NCBI GenBank assembly: GCA_021014325.1
Contig: CM037463.1
Coordinates: forward strand, 22,142,026-22,206,025
Direction of reading: 5' to 3'
Length of the DNA: 64,000 nucleotides
Source of the DNA: Plazaster borealis
Taxonomy: Eukaryota; Echinodermata; Asteroidea; Forcipulatida; Labidiasteridae
In this document: in pieces, positions 38,901 through 50,100 of the stretch
How the letters are laid out: each line of letters begins with the position of its first letter
How positions within the stretch are numbered: position 1 is the stretch's first letter
Notes under the pieces: model-generated
Databases searched by the model: none
The model's input: the letters and a program-made list of their open reading frames with translations, nothing else
What the model was told of the DNA's origin: nothing
Translations under genes and position numbers: made by a program

Positions 38901-39330
38901 TCTGTCAATGATTCATACCGATGACTCTCAACAAAAGAAGACAGCACCGGCTTGAGCGAAGACTATATACGGGTTTGATTCCCTATGTAAACCCCATCTG
39001 TTGAAGTAGTCTAGGTCTGCCTTGGCCCTTTTGACATTCACAAAATTAAGATCATGACACGTTTTCCCCCTTCATTGCACACAGGAACAAATTACACGAT
39101 CAGCGAGCTACAAAGCAACACTTATGCATTATACATTTAAAGTCGCATACTTTGTTTTTCCTGTAATATGTTTGTTCCAATCTCGTGTATGGCATTCCAT
39201 GTAAACACTGATACTTTCTCCTGTACTCCAATAAATGTCTGCATGAAACGAAATCTCGCGCTTTACCGTTGAAAACGCGCAAGTTTTGCAGGATCTGGAG
39301 CTATGCTGCGGCCATTATATTTCCCTTTAA
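35930..39330. other. No gene recognised
   Basis: 3.4 kb with only the tRNA-like fragment at 37508-37583 and a C run at 37060. ORFs at 36276, 37647 and 38479 have no recognised features. Confidence 0.45.
37508..37583 (-). pseudogene. tRNA-like fragment
   Basis: The minus strand has a good B box GGTTCGATTCCC (37517-37528) preceded by AGACATCTGTTCTAGAATGC AGAAGG, like an anticodon arm. The stems do not close properly, so it is a degenerate tRNA or a SINE head, not a working tRNA gene. Confidence 0.4.
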
Positions 39331-39334
39331 ACAT

Positions 39335-39505
39335 AGGCCCTTTACGAAACGAGGATATCGGCTTCGGCTTAATGGCTACAAGCCTCAAACCGCCTGTTTG
39401 AAGCCCCGTATTGAAAACATACGTTTTCAAATATAACTGACGGAGCCTTAGCCGAAGCCTAAGCCGAAGCTCTATCCGGGAAGCCGTGGTTTCGGAAAGA
39501 CCCAT
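39335..39505. repeat. Fold-back repeat with TTCGGCTTA / TAAGCCGAA arms
   Basis: CCTTTACGAAACGAGG...ATCGGCTTCGGCTTA at the left pairs loosely with TAAGCCGAAGCTC...GTGGTTTCGGAAAG at the right, around a central ACATACGTTTTC. Confidence 0.6.
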
Positions 39506-39787
39506 GTTATCCGAGACAGGGAGGCGGAAATAGACTGATCCCCCTGTTTGTACAGGTGAATATGTTGCTGTAGTACACAGGAAGCGCGACCGAGATGGCG
39601 GCATCATGATGAAGGTCCATTAGAAACAGCGAGAAAGCGGAAGCATGTTTCGAAACGGCGCACGGTCTCTAATCACAAAGTCAACACATCACCTTCCGCT
39701 CGGTCATTTAGAGGCAATTACCTCGACCTCATGAGCATTCTATCTTGTATTCACAAAAACGAGAGGGGAGAAGTAATAATCGACTGC

Positions 39788-40148
39788 TTAAAGGCAGTGT
39801 GTACTCATTGGTAATTTGTCAAAGACCAGTATCCTCACTTATGTGTCAAATAACAAACCTGTGAAAATTTGGGCCCAATATTGGTCATCAAAGTTGCAAG
39901 AAAATAATGTGGTCAAAATTGGGAAAAAAAATTGTTGTATAAAATTGTGTGCTTTCAGATGACTGAGAAAGGCTTCACTTAGATTCAAATTTTGGTGTGA
40001 AAAACATCGAGCCTTGCTCCTGAAACTTTAGGGGTCGTTTTTAACCGTTTCATTGATATCAACAGCTCTCCAGTGCTCTTTACCAAATCAGTTTTTTATG
40101 GTCATTAACTTATGGAGTATAATTACCGAAAGTACACCCTGCCTTTAA
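39788..40148 (+). mobile_element. Diverged family A MITE
   Basis: TTAAAGGCAGTGTGTACTC, TTGTCAAAGACCAGTATCC, AACAGCTCTCC and CCTGCCTTTAAA remain; the middle is an older or separate subfamily. Confidence 0.7.
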
Positions 40149-40149
40149 A

Positions 40150-40890
40150 AGAAAACCACTGAGATACCCATAATATATGCAGGGAAAATATTCTATCGCG
40201 TCAGAAGGCAATTTAAACACCCCGGAACAACTGCGGCTATTCTTCATGGTTTTATAAATAGATCAAAATGATATCGTGTGTGGAGGGGGGGGGGGGGGTG
40301 ACACGCCGCTGCCTTTCTGAGAACAGACAAATAAATGCTTTGTCATTGATTGAGTGAACAACAAGTTTGTAAAAATGTACAAGTTTTGGCACTTACAGGT
40401 ATATACTTGGGGTGGGAATACGTGGGGCTAATTTATTATGCACGGTGGAATTATTTGATAAATGCCGATGTCTTTCAGACTGCATCTTCGGAGGGATTTG
40501 ATGCGATTGAGTTTGAGTTTTTTTGATAAATTTAAAGTGTACATCTCTCTTTTAAGGTAGGGTCACAGATTGTTTCTTTGTCAACGTTATGCTGATTTAT
40601 AGGCACAATTATCAAAAGAAAGATACAATACAAGTTATCTGTGAAGTTTCAGGTGAATGCAGTGTCTACTTGTTGAGAAAACAGCAACAACAACAAACTG
40701 TCACGGTATTTTCATTAATACCTTCGAATCCATCCACGTTTACCTAGGTGACAGCGGGTATACCAACCATGGAGGACCGTGGAGGACGCCCTCCATGAAT
40801 ACCAACCGTCAATTTTGACCTGGAAGTTTTTAGAGTGTATTTATATACTAATAATTAATTGCAGTACTGGGTACCAATCATCAACGGAAA
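40150..40890. other. No gene recognised
   Basis: G run at about 40286. A small CCATGGAGGACCGTGGAGG / CGCCCTCCATG hairpin at 40770-40797. Confidence 0.45.
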
Positions 40891-40894
40891 ACAT

Positions 40895-41192
40895 TTCGTG
40901 TGCCGTGTGGTCTAGAGCCTCGAATGGTTCTGATGGCTGAGTCATTAGAGGGGGTTCGAATCCCGGTCATGACTTATGATTCCCTGGGCAAGACACTTAA
41001 CTGTAATTGCTTCTCATCACCCAGGAGTAATGGGTACATACGAGGGTAGAGAATGTTGGTGTGAATGATTAGCAACCTGTGTGCCTTTTTGTTTGCCGGT
41101 GCTGCATACTCCTAAGGAGTTCAGATGGTTTCAGGAATGCTTACTTTAATACGATGATTAAAAGTGTCTAATAAATGCCTATTATGATTATT
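40895..41192 (+). mobile_element. tRNA-derived SINE
   Basis: A-box-like TGGTCTAGAGCC near 40908 and a perfect B box GGTTCGAATCC at 40953-40963 form a tRNA-like head. The body has GGGCAAGACACTTAACTG and CTTCTCATCACCCAGGAGTA; the tail has TGCATACTCCTAAGGAG and ends in an ATT-rich run. Confidence 0.8.
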
Positions 41193-41411
41193 ATTTCTAT
41201 TGAAATTAGAAAACACTGCACAAGTCTAGATAATGGCATTTGGTATTCGATGTGTGGCATAGTGTACCCCCCTTCCTATTGTGTCTTCATTGTGTTTTGG
41301 GAATCTCAGGAATCTTTAGAGGTTTTAACTTTAAGGGAGTGCTTTTGTAAAAGAGGAAAATAGTAGTTATAGTATGGAATCATTTGAGGGTGCCACATAC
41401 CGGGCATGGAA

Positions 41412-41592
41412 CAATGCAAAAGCTGGGGTGTTAAATTTACACCATGGGTGTTGTCACATAAGAATAAACATTTACACCATCAGAGCCAATTTCTGCAAAA
41501 CAATTATATTGGTGTGTTTTTTAACACCCGATGATGTTAATTTGGATTCTCTGTTCGGTATCTATGTGATAACACCATCGGTTTTTGCAGTG
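41412..41592. mobile_element. TA-type palindromic MITE, copy 4 (internally shortened)
   Basis: CAATGCAAAAGCTGGGGTG ... GGTTTTTGCAGTG. The right arm lacks the stretch present in copy 3 between the ACACCAT motif and the end. Confidence 0.8.
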
Positions 41593-42374
41593 TATAGATA
41601 CTGGCATTACAAATCCCAAAACCAATCACACGTGCTTTGAGTTTTCCTTTTCAGCGCCGTTGGGAGTTTAATTGGCTCTGATGTGAAGCCGCCAGTGAAA
41701 AATGCCCCTACCGAACGGCGCCAGAAAAATTAATTACAGTCATCGACCTTTTTAGGTTTATTCTCTACAAACCGATTACAGCGTTAAGTAAAGAAGTTAA
41801 ACTAAAGAAGTTTAATGCAAACTTGGTGAAATAATTCACATAATTATAGGAAAAGAAAAACTGGAAAAGTGCAAAAAAAATGACAAGACAAATCTTGTTA
41901 GATGACTATCGTTATCTAAAATCCTACTTAAAATAAACTTTCAAGTAGGATTTGGGAAATTTTGCCAATTACTAATTGTACTTAAACAGCACTGTTTAAG
42001 TCAAATCTCAATCATTTAACCCCGCATAGATCCCGTAATGCGATATAACACCCGCCTAGAAATTGATATGATTCCGGCGAAATGGAAACCCAAAATGTAG
42101 ACGCCAGACCTGTGGAATTTCAAGGCTATATCAAAGGTCAATGTCAGTCGAGGTCAGTGATAATGCGAAACAACGGAAGTCCGTACATACTGTACCTTAT
42201 AGGCTACACGTCAAAAACACGAGCCTGCCGGCGGTTTACAACGGTGCATGAACGTGTGCTATATACGAGATCGTGTTGTGATGCTCTCGACTACCTACAT
42301 CAGAAGTCTTGTCCGGGTACCGTTGGCACTCCACGTTGCTCCTGGTCCACCTCGACGCATTTTTGCTCTTTCAG

Positions 42375-42413
42375 AAGACTCCCGAACTGGAGGGCTCCAA
42401 AATACGAATCGAG
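42375..42413 (+). CDS. Weak microexon candidate (39 nt)
   Basis: TTTTTGCTCTTTCAG is followed by 39 nt without a stop in one frame (KTPELEGSKIRIE) and then a consensus donor GAG/GTAAGTA. Both splice signals are strong, but there is no homology and no neighbouring exon. It could be a 5' untranslated exon of the sulfotransferase gene 4.6 kb downstream, or chance. Confidence 0.15.
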
Positions 42414-42419
42414 GTAAGT

Positions 42420-43810
42420 AAAAATACACGCAAAAAGCTAGAGAGTCAGATGTGTTATTTTGTCTCCGACCTTTTATTGGGAGCCAGTGTTACTAGAGAG
42501 AAAACACGGCTGTATGTCGCAAGGGGTAATTTAAGCCCGTGTGGAGACTTAATCCTATAGTCGTGTTTCTTGTAAGCGTCCGTGAACTGTGAACTTAAAA
42601 AGAGTGAAAATCTAGGAAAGTAAGAGTGACATTGGCTACGTGTACACGCATAGCAGGCCCGTATAGTCAGCTTGCTTCTTTGAAGACATTCTATTTTACT
42701 TCACAATGGTGACTACATGCGCGGATCCAGGGAGGGGGCCACGGGTAGGGGGAGGGGGGCGCGTGCTTCGATTAACTAATAAAGAAGAAACAATCTAAAC
42801 AAAATCTTTTAAAAAAAATCAAAGTTTAAAACTAAAAATAATAATGTGAAACGCCACTGAAATGTGCTCGATTGCACCAGAGAGCAGATCTAATGTTAAT
42901 TTTTCCTGGGGCCCTAAAGCGGGCCCCGGACCCCACGCCGTAAAGGTTTTGTGTTCGCTCGTTCTTCTCGCAAAATGATTTATGCTATAAATATATAATT
43001 ACATTCTTGCTAGAGTGGTGTTTCTATACATAAATCTTGTGCCCCCCTTTATTTTAGCCGGCCGATTTCCTCCTCCCAGCCTCTTATATTACTACAACAA
43101 TTTATAATAGGCAATGAAGCAAATTATTGTATACAACGCCTCTTAAATCCTAGATGGCCCCAGAGAGTACCTAATGTATATATTATATAAAATGAAATAA
43201 AAAATCCACGGGCCCTAAGACGGGCCTTGACCCCCACGCCGTGAAGGCTTTGCGTTTCGCTCGATGGTTCGTTTCGTACTAGAAATGCCCCACGCAATAA
43301 TTTCATCTTGGCTAGAACGTTGTTTTTACTTGCACTGAAAGGGTGTGGCACATGGTTCGCAGGTGCAGTTACCTGAACCACCACCCTTCTCTGTTCGTAA
43401 AAGAACTGTTTATCTCTGTAGAATCGAATGTGTTTTCTTACTGCAGTTAACTTTATGCATCGTTGTCCAGCCCGACGGGGTCAAACTTGGTCATTGGCCG
43501 ACGTACATATTCCAATTGACATGTGGGCCTTCGGCACGGACTAAACATTTTTGTCACAATTTGAAAAGATGTATAGGAGTGCCCCCGGTTAAAAAAACAT
43601 GTATACGCGACTGGTCTTGTTCTTCAAACCTGCAGATGTCGACGAGGCTATGGCTATGGTAAGAAAAACTGTCACCTGCGAGAAAATAATTTCACATTTC
43701 CCTCCAGCAATACATACATTATTATTGTACATCAAAGCACGTCTGTAAAATTCTGTTTTCTACAAAATCCGCCCACACTCTATATCCCGAGAAACTGGTA
43801 GTTTTTCTTC
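42420..43810. other. No gene recognised
   Basis: Two related stretches, CTAAAGCGGGCCCCGGACCC (about 42913) and CCTAAGACGGGCCTTGACCC (about 43212), each followed by CCACGCCGT and a TTCGCTCG phrase, mark a diverged ~300-bp duplication. Confidence 0.5.
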
Positions 43811-43812
43811 TA

Positions 43813-44032
43813 GACTGCAAATACTGGGGTGGTAAAATTGACACTATGGGTGTTGTCATATTATATAACTACCCAAGAGAGAATCAAAATTAACATCATA
43901 GGGTGTTAAAATGACACCAATGTACTTGCTTTGGCAGAATTAGTGTTATTGTATGATGTAAAATTTGATTCTTTTTTTTGTATCTATATGTGTGACAATG
44001 GTGTCAATTTTAACACCCAAGTTTGTGCAGTG
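43813..44032. mobile_element. TA-flanked palindromic MITE, copy 5
   Basis: GACTGCAAATACTGGGGTG ... CAAGTTTGTGCAGTG, TA at 43811-43812 and 44033-44034. Confidence 0.82.
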
Positions 44033-44704
44033 TATCTAGCAGAAGACTGGATTCCTTTTAGATTAAGTGTAGCTTAAACTTGCTTAAAAATATTCAACAT
44101 ATTTTATTTTTAATAGCAAGCTGCAAACAAAGGAAATATTGGGTTGGGGGAAATGAAGGGATTATGTAAATAAAAATTGGCCTGATGAGTTTGTTTACAA
44201 TCTTGATACTACAAGAAGGCGCAGAATAATATTGTATAATGGCGATACAAGCTAGTTGTTTCGTCAAACAGTTTTAGAGAAGAGGAAATGCTCACAAAAT
44301 ATCTACCACTCGGAACTTGTTGATATGCCTGACTCCATTACTCTCGGAACAAAAAGAGTAAATGGGTTTCAAACGAGACGTGCGGATGTATAAAGTATAC
44401 AGTCGGACATAGTTAAATAAACAATTTGAACTCAAATGTACATGTAGACATCTCGTAATCTTCTAGTCATTGAATGTGTCTGCCCCTGGGTTTGACACAG
44501 TTTCATTTGACATTTTCGTCAGACGTATCGCTGGGGATAGACCCTGCAGGGAGCACAAGGTGAAGGCCGCGAGACCTATTGCATGTATCGTTTGACCGCA
44601 TTGGGCCCTAGACTTGTTGACAAGTCGTTGTTTGCCGTGGTAACGGCCCTCACGTGACTCTAACCGTCCTCGTGAGACTGCTCTGGCACCCGAGTACCGC
44701 CCAT

Positions 44705-45079
44705 ATTAAAAAGGCACCGAACACGTTTGGTAATTGTCAAAGACCAGTGTTCTCCCTTGGTGTATCCCAACATAAGCATAAAATAACAAGCTAAATTTGG
44801 GCTCAATTGGTCATCGAAGTTGCAAGAAAATGATGAAAGAAAAAACACTCTTGTCGTACAAATGTGTGTGCTTTCAGATAGGATTAAAAGGCTTCTTGCA
44901 AAATGTCTTTTAATATTTTAGTGAGAAATTGCCTCTTTCTCAAAAACTACGTTACTTCAGAGGGAGTCGTTTCTCACAATGTGTTATACTATCAACAGCT
45001 CTCTGTTGCTCGTTACCAAGTAAGATTTTATGCTAATATATATTTTGAGTAATTACCAAACGTGTACAGTGCCTTTAAA
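44705..45079 (+). mobile_element. TTAA-type MITE, family A
   Basis: AAAAAGGCACCGAACACG ... TGTACAGTGCCTTTAAA. Confidence 0.87.
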
Positions 45080-45435
45080 TGGGACCGTAGTCGCTAGAGT
45101 AGAAGTCACGCGATTTAGCAGCAGTCTCGAAAGAGTTAGTTGCAAGAGAGCCGTAATCACTACGACAGACAGTGAACGACTTGTCCACAAGTCTAGCATT
45201 TGGCCTCCAGCGGATACCATTCGATTTCTCTTCATGTCGATGTACTTTGTGTTTATGTTGGGATGACTCAAGGGAAGACTGTTGCTGGTGTCAAGTTAGA
45301 TCCCAACTTTGACTTTGTTAAATTGATTTGATTTGTTTGATGTCCAGAGGGGTTTAAGGTGACGATTCGATGATGCTGGACAGAGGTGGGACGATGTGAC
45401 CCCTATAGGCAGTCGAGAAGGTACTATATTGGCTG

Positions 45436-45600
45436 TTATTTATTTTATTTTTTTCATTTACATGTATTTAGTTATTCATTTATTTGTTTATATATATTTA
45501 GTTATTCATTTATTTATTTACCGGGTATTCACTTATTTGTTTAAATATATTTATTTATTCATTTATTTATCGACCGGGTATTCACTTATTTGTTTGATTG
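45436..45600. repeat. (TTTA)n degenerate tract
   Basis: TTTATTTATTT variants with two near-identical GACCGGGTATTCACTTATTT-type phrases about 45 bp apart. Confidence 0.85.
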
Positions 45601-45794
45601 TTTGTTGTAATCAATCAGCAACCTAAAAGTGTGAACAGCTGAAGAAAGTCAAACGTCGGCCCAAATATCCGTATGCCCTTTTCGAATTACATGGTTTGAT
45701 GTCCCGCACCAGAAGTGCTCGGGTATTTTTTAACTGCTAACTAATGCTGAGCCGGAACCCAATATACGTAGTTTCGAAAAGGGACCTATAGCCA

Positions 45795-46168
45795 TTAAAG
45801 GCACTAAACACGTTTGGTAAATGTCAAAGACCAGTGTTCTCACTTGGTGTAATTCAACATATGCATAAAATAACAAGCCTGTGAAAATTTGGGCTCAAGT
45901 GGTCATCGAAGTTGCAAGAAAATGATGAAAGAAAAAACACCCTTGTTGTACAAATTTGTGTGCTTTCAGATAGGAATAAAAACTTCTTGCAAGAAGTTTT
46001 TATTATTTTAGTGAGAAATTACCTCTTTCTCAAAAACTACGTTACTTCAGAGGGAGTCGTTTCCTACAATGTTTTAAACTATCAACAGCTCTCCGTTGCT
46101 TGTTACCATGTAAGTTTTTATGCTAATACTTGTTTTGAGTCATTACCAAACGTGTACGATACCTTTAA
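45795..46168 (+). mobile_element. TTAA-type MITE, family A
   Basis: TTAAAGGCACTAAACACG ... GTACGATACCTTTAAA. The same ACGATACC right end as the copy at 24887 suggests a shared subfamily. Confidence 0.88.
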
Positions 46169-46948
46169 AAGGTCAACTCGGCCAAACGCAAAAAAGAGAC
46201 CTCTGACAATATGTCGATGTGTTAAATTTATGCCGCATATTATTATTATGACAAACAGTTGACAAAATGAATTCACGATATTTTAATCTGACGTCTTAAC
46301 TTGATACCAGTTATAACAACTGCTCTGAGAATTTGATACTGCGAATTGGCAAAGATTGTAATTCAATAATTTATTCAATTCAGTTTGCCGAATCAAAAAA
46401 ACCACTTGACCAAAACCCCCCAAGGAAGCATAAACTGTTATTTATTGTTGTCTTGAAAACATGGCCATCTAATCATTCGATGACATTTTCACCGATTGGT
46501 ACTTTACCCTTTTCAAAAATTCAGATTTCTTTTCTTCAGAATGAGCATCTCATGAAAGTGTTTTATATTAACCGAAACGTCACTCAAGCGCAAGTTTCTT
46601 TTTTTACAAAATGAAAAACAAAATATTGACGTCAACTTCACGGTGATTGGAACAAATTTCCGAAACACTTAATCTGTTTGACATCTGGTGAAGTGATTTG
46701 ATATTTCGTATGACACCATTTCTGACGACAGTCAAAATGTGACCTCACCGTCGAGACAAGATTGGATTGCAAATAACAGCATAATATTTAAGTTTCCATA
46801 GCTACACAATGCTCCACCGCTGAGCGTTCGGTTGCAGTCAGGAGCGAAGTTTGGGGTAAATCAAACTACTTTCTGTGACACGGTGAAAATTTCATCTTCC
46901 ACCAAATTGTCTCATATACAGGTTCTATCGCCATCATACAGCTATTCC
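46169..46948. other. Upstream region of the sulfotransferase gene
   Basis: AT-rich. No TATA box beyond a weak ATATTTAAG near 46786. The transcription start is not determined. Confidence 0.4.
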
Positions 46949-47006
46949 AGGCTGCGGAGTTTCTCCTCTGATATTCTAGGCTGCGGAGTCTCCCCCTCTG
47001 AATCGG
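46949..47006 (+). repeat. 29-bp tandem duplication just upstream of the sulfotransferase start
   Basis: AGGCTGCGGAGT begins at 46949 and again at 46978, each followed by a similar pyrimidine run ending CTCTGA. Two imperfect units, probably within the 5' untranslated region. Confidence 0.7.
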
Positions 47007-47010
47007 TATC

Positions 47011-47128
47011 ATGTTCTCACGCGGGAGACACATTCGACGCCTTGCGGTTCTCTTCACCGGACTGTGCTCAGCTGTAGCCGTCCTCCTGTTCGTTCAAGCG
47101 AACATCAAGATTCCTAAATCTCTTGAAG
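47011..47128 (+). CDS. Sulfotransferase exon 1: start codon, cytoplasmic tail and signal anchor
   Basis: Encodes residues 1-39 plus one base. It carries a basic tail (RGRHIRR) and a hydrophobic segment (LAVLFTGLCSAVAVLLFV) typical of a Golgi type II anchor. It ends at GAAG followed by GTAAGACC, a good donor. Upstream, an ATATTTAAG stretch near 46786 could be a weak TATA-like element; this is a guess. Confidence 0.85.
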
Positions 47129-50100
47129 GTAAGACCAATCTTCGCATAATCACGCTGTGGATTATTATAAAGCATTGTTTTTTTCTGTCTTGCAAAACAA
47201 AAAAGAAAAAGAAGAAAACAAAGAAGAACAAAAAGCATGAAGACTTTGATCATGGTGCGCGGCCATATTGATTCTTCTCCCATTCAAACCAATTTAGCCA
47301 AACCGAGGCTGGAAGACAAAGCAGTCTGGTTCTTTGTTTAAATAGAGAACTAAAACTATCACTTCCACTGTGTATACAGGGAAGCTGCAGTGTGATCAAA
47401 GTTCCAATGCAATGTGCGAAGACAGTTTGCCAGACAACTCTACTCCTCAAAAATCCGTCTCATTGTTGTGTTTGAACTCGATGGCTTTTTATACTGTACC
47501 TCCAAGCCACCCACTCCTAGCATTAAGCCAGGCATACCAATTTGATCACAGTCCAAACATTTGGGTGTTGGCGAAACTCCTGACTAAGTTTACTCCTAAC
47601 CAAGTTTACTCCTAACCAGAACACCCGAAGACTTTAGATATAGTCCAACTCCTTATAATCTTCAATCCATCAAAATCCAACAAATGACTCTTGTTGCTCT
47701 CGAACTGCATCTTTGTGGAACTCCTTGCCTGGTGCATGTTTCCTTATACATTCTACAATTGAGCCTGTTGTAAGAGGGATATCAATTCCTATAAATTTTC
47801 ATAATTGTCTTTTCCTCTTGTAGCCCTCACCAAGAGAAGCTTTTAGCCTTGTTTTTGGCAAACTTGCACACACGCACACACACATGTTTGTGAATCCCGA
47901 AAATCGAGGACTTCTCGTTGTTCTCCCATTGTTTGGACTTAGTTATTTTTTTAGCGACGTCCCCATTGGGTTTGTACACGAAAACGAAGCGAGGACGTTC
48001 TCGCTCTGTCAAACACCGGGATCCCTTTTGTTAAATTCCTCGGTTTCAACGGGTATAGACACGCTCACACACACAAGTGTGTAAACACCTGCAATCGAGG
48101 TCCCCCAATTGTCCCTCTTTTGTTTGCTAACCTTTTTGGCAACAGTTACATTGGTTCTGTACACAATCACCTAGACGGGGACTCCCTATTGTCCTCTTTT
48201 GTTATAGGTTCCCAGTTTGAATGTGTATAATTACCTACCCACCCACACAAACTCAAGAAAAACACCTGTTATAGTTTTGTTTTTAAGAAAATAAAAAGGG
48301 TACGGCTATTTCGAGATGACAAAAAAAAAATCTAGCTGAACCACAGAAGAGTTTCAAACCTTTATCCTCTGGCGCTAGTCAGTAAGAATGACATTCGATT
48401 AAAAAAAGAAAAACAAACTATTTAGGAATATGTTAAACGACGGTTATCAAATCGATCATGTTCCACATCAGAAGCTTTTCATTTCAGTCATCCTTGTTAA
48501 AAAAAGACTAACTACCTTGTAGGAACTGCAACAAATTGTAGCCTTTCCCCTGGAACTTCCGCTGAACGGATTTCAGACTCAGTCATATTACCGGGACTGT
48601 ATTTTTGTTTTAAAGTAGCTTTTTCTTAACTCATGCAGAAATCCACCCAGAGATTTAAACTGGCTGTACAAAACAGGCCCAACAAAATTATTGCATCGTG
48701 GTTTGTTTAACTGCGTACTCCTCTTTTGACTGTTAACTAAAGACTGTGCAAGTCTTAGTATCGAAAACAAGAAAACAACTCGAACGAAGACTACATTTTT
48801 CTATGAAATCAAATGAAATCAAATATTTTTTTTAAACAAATTATATTTATACAAAATTCTTGAAAGGAAAAATACCCATACAATTTGTTATAACATACAC
48901 TTTCAATTTTTATAAAATACAAATACTTTGTTAAAATTAACATTGAACCAAAAAAGAAAATAATAACTTTGGTCGAGGATGTTTTTTGTTTTTTTTAACA
49001 CCCATTTGCCTATCACTTCCGAATTTGTACGACCATCAATTGTTCACAACAAGTAACTAGAAACGGAGGTAAATACTTATTCTCAGATTTTCTTTGTTGA
49101 TCTATGAAATATATTTTAACATTTCATGGCTAAATTGTACTTTCCGAACAATATGAAATAATTTGTATAAAGCCTCAAACTACGTTAAACTAAAGTATTT
49201 GAAGAAACGGAATCACGCACACGTAAAACTCAATATGGTTGGGACCAACTTGGTCCCAGAAGTTCGAATACGCGCGAGACTTGCACAATCTATTATGTCT
49301 CTAACTTTTGTTACATACCTTGCACGCAATTATAGCGATAATTAAAAACTCATTTTCACCCACTGTGAAATTGGTTTGTTATAATAAAATTACCAGCTCT
49401 CCCGGGTAAAGATTACTTGCTAGAAATGCCCACTTCCTTGAGATAATTTGAAAATCACAAGGTGCCGTAGGAAGCCTGATAAAAATTAAGACATGGACTA
49501 GACTTGTAGAACGTCATTTTTGCAGGTGCAATAGTACTATGTTACATGAATCGGTCCATCAGTTAACTTTGAATGATGTCATTATTGCGAGAGTGTGGGG
49601 GTTTGCTAGGGGTAAAAGTTACGGGTAAAAGTTGGGGTCTCCGGAGAATCGAGATTGCCTCTCTTCATCATCGAGCAAGCTGGGCCCAATTTCATAAAGT
49701 TGCTTTAGCATAAAATATTGCTTAACAATTGTCTGCTTAGCAGAAGTGAGCAGGATACCAGTCATAAATGCTACATGAGCCATGGTCTTTTGACTGGTAA
49801 CCTTATTCTGGTGAGCATATAATTGTCTTTTGCTTAGCTACTTTTTCTATGAACATTGGCACTGGATGAGTTACGATTCAATACTCAGGCCTGATGATTT
49901 TCCTGCATGACTACGAAAGCAGCGAATAATTTTATATTATTCATGTAGACCACGTGACCTGTGACATCACATGTTTACAAAAGAGTCACAGAGCATGTAT
50001 TTCATGCAGGCACGATTTGTACACATCTCAATGGAAGAAAACATTGTTATTATTTCATGGAGATTGCACTGTTCGTCTGTGCATTGCAATACTAAATATT

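Noticed and set aside
24954..46262. Conserved peptide ICVLSDRNKNFLQEVFIILV seen at several places (9154, 24954, 45912, 60810)
   Set aside because: It recurs because each ORF lies inside a copy of the same non-coding family A MITE.
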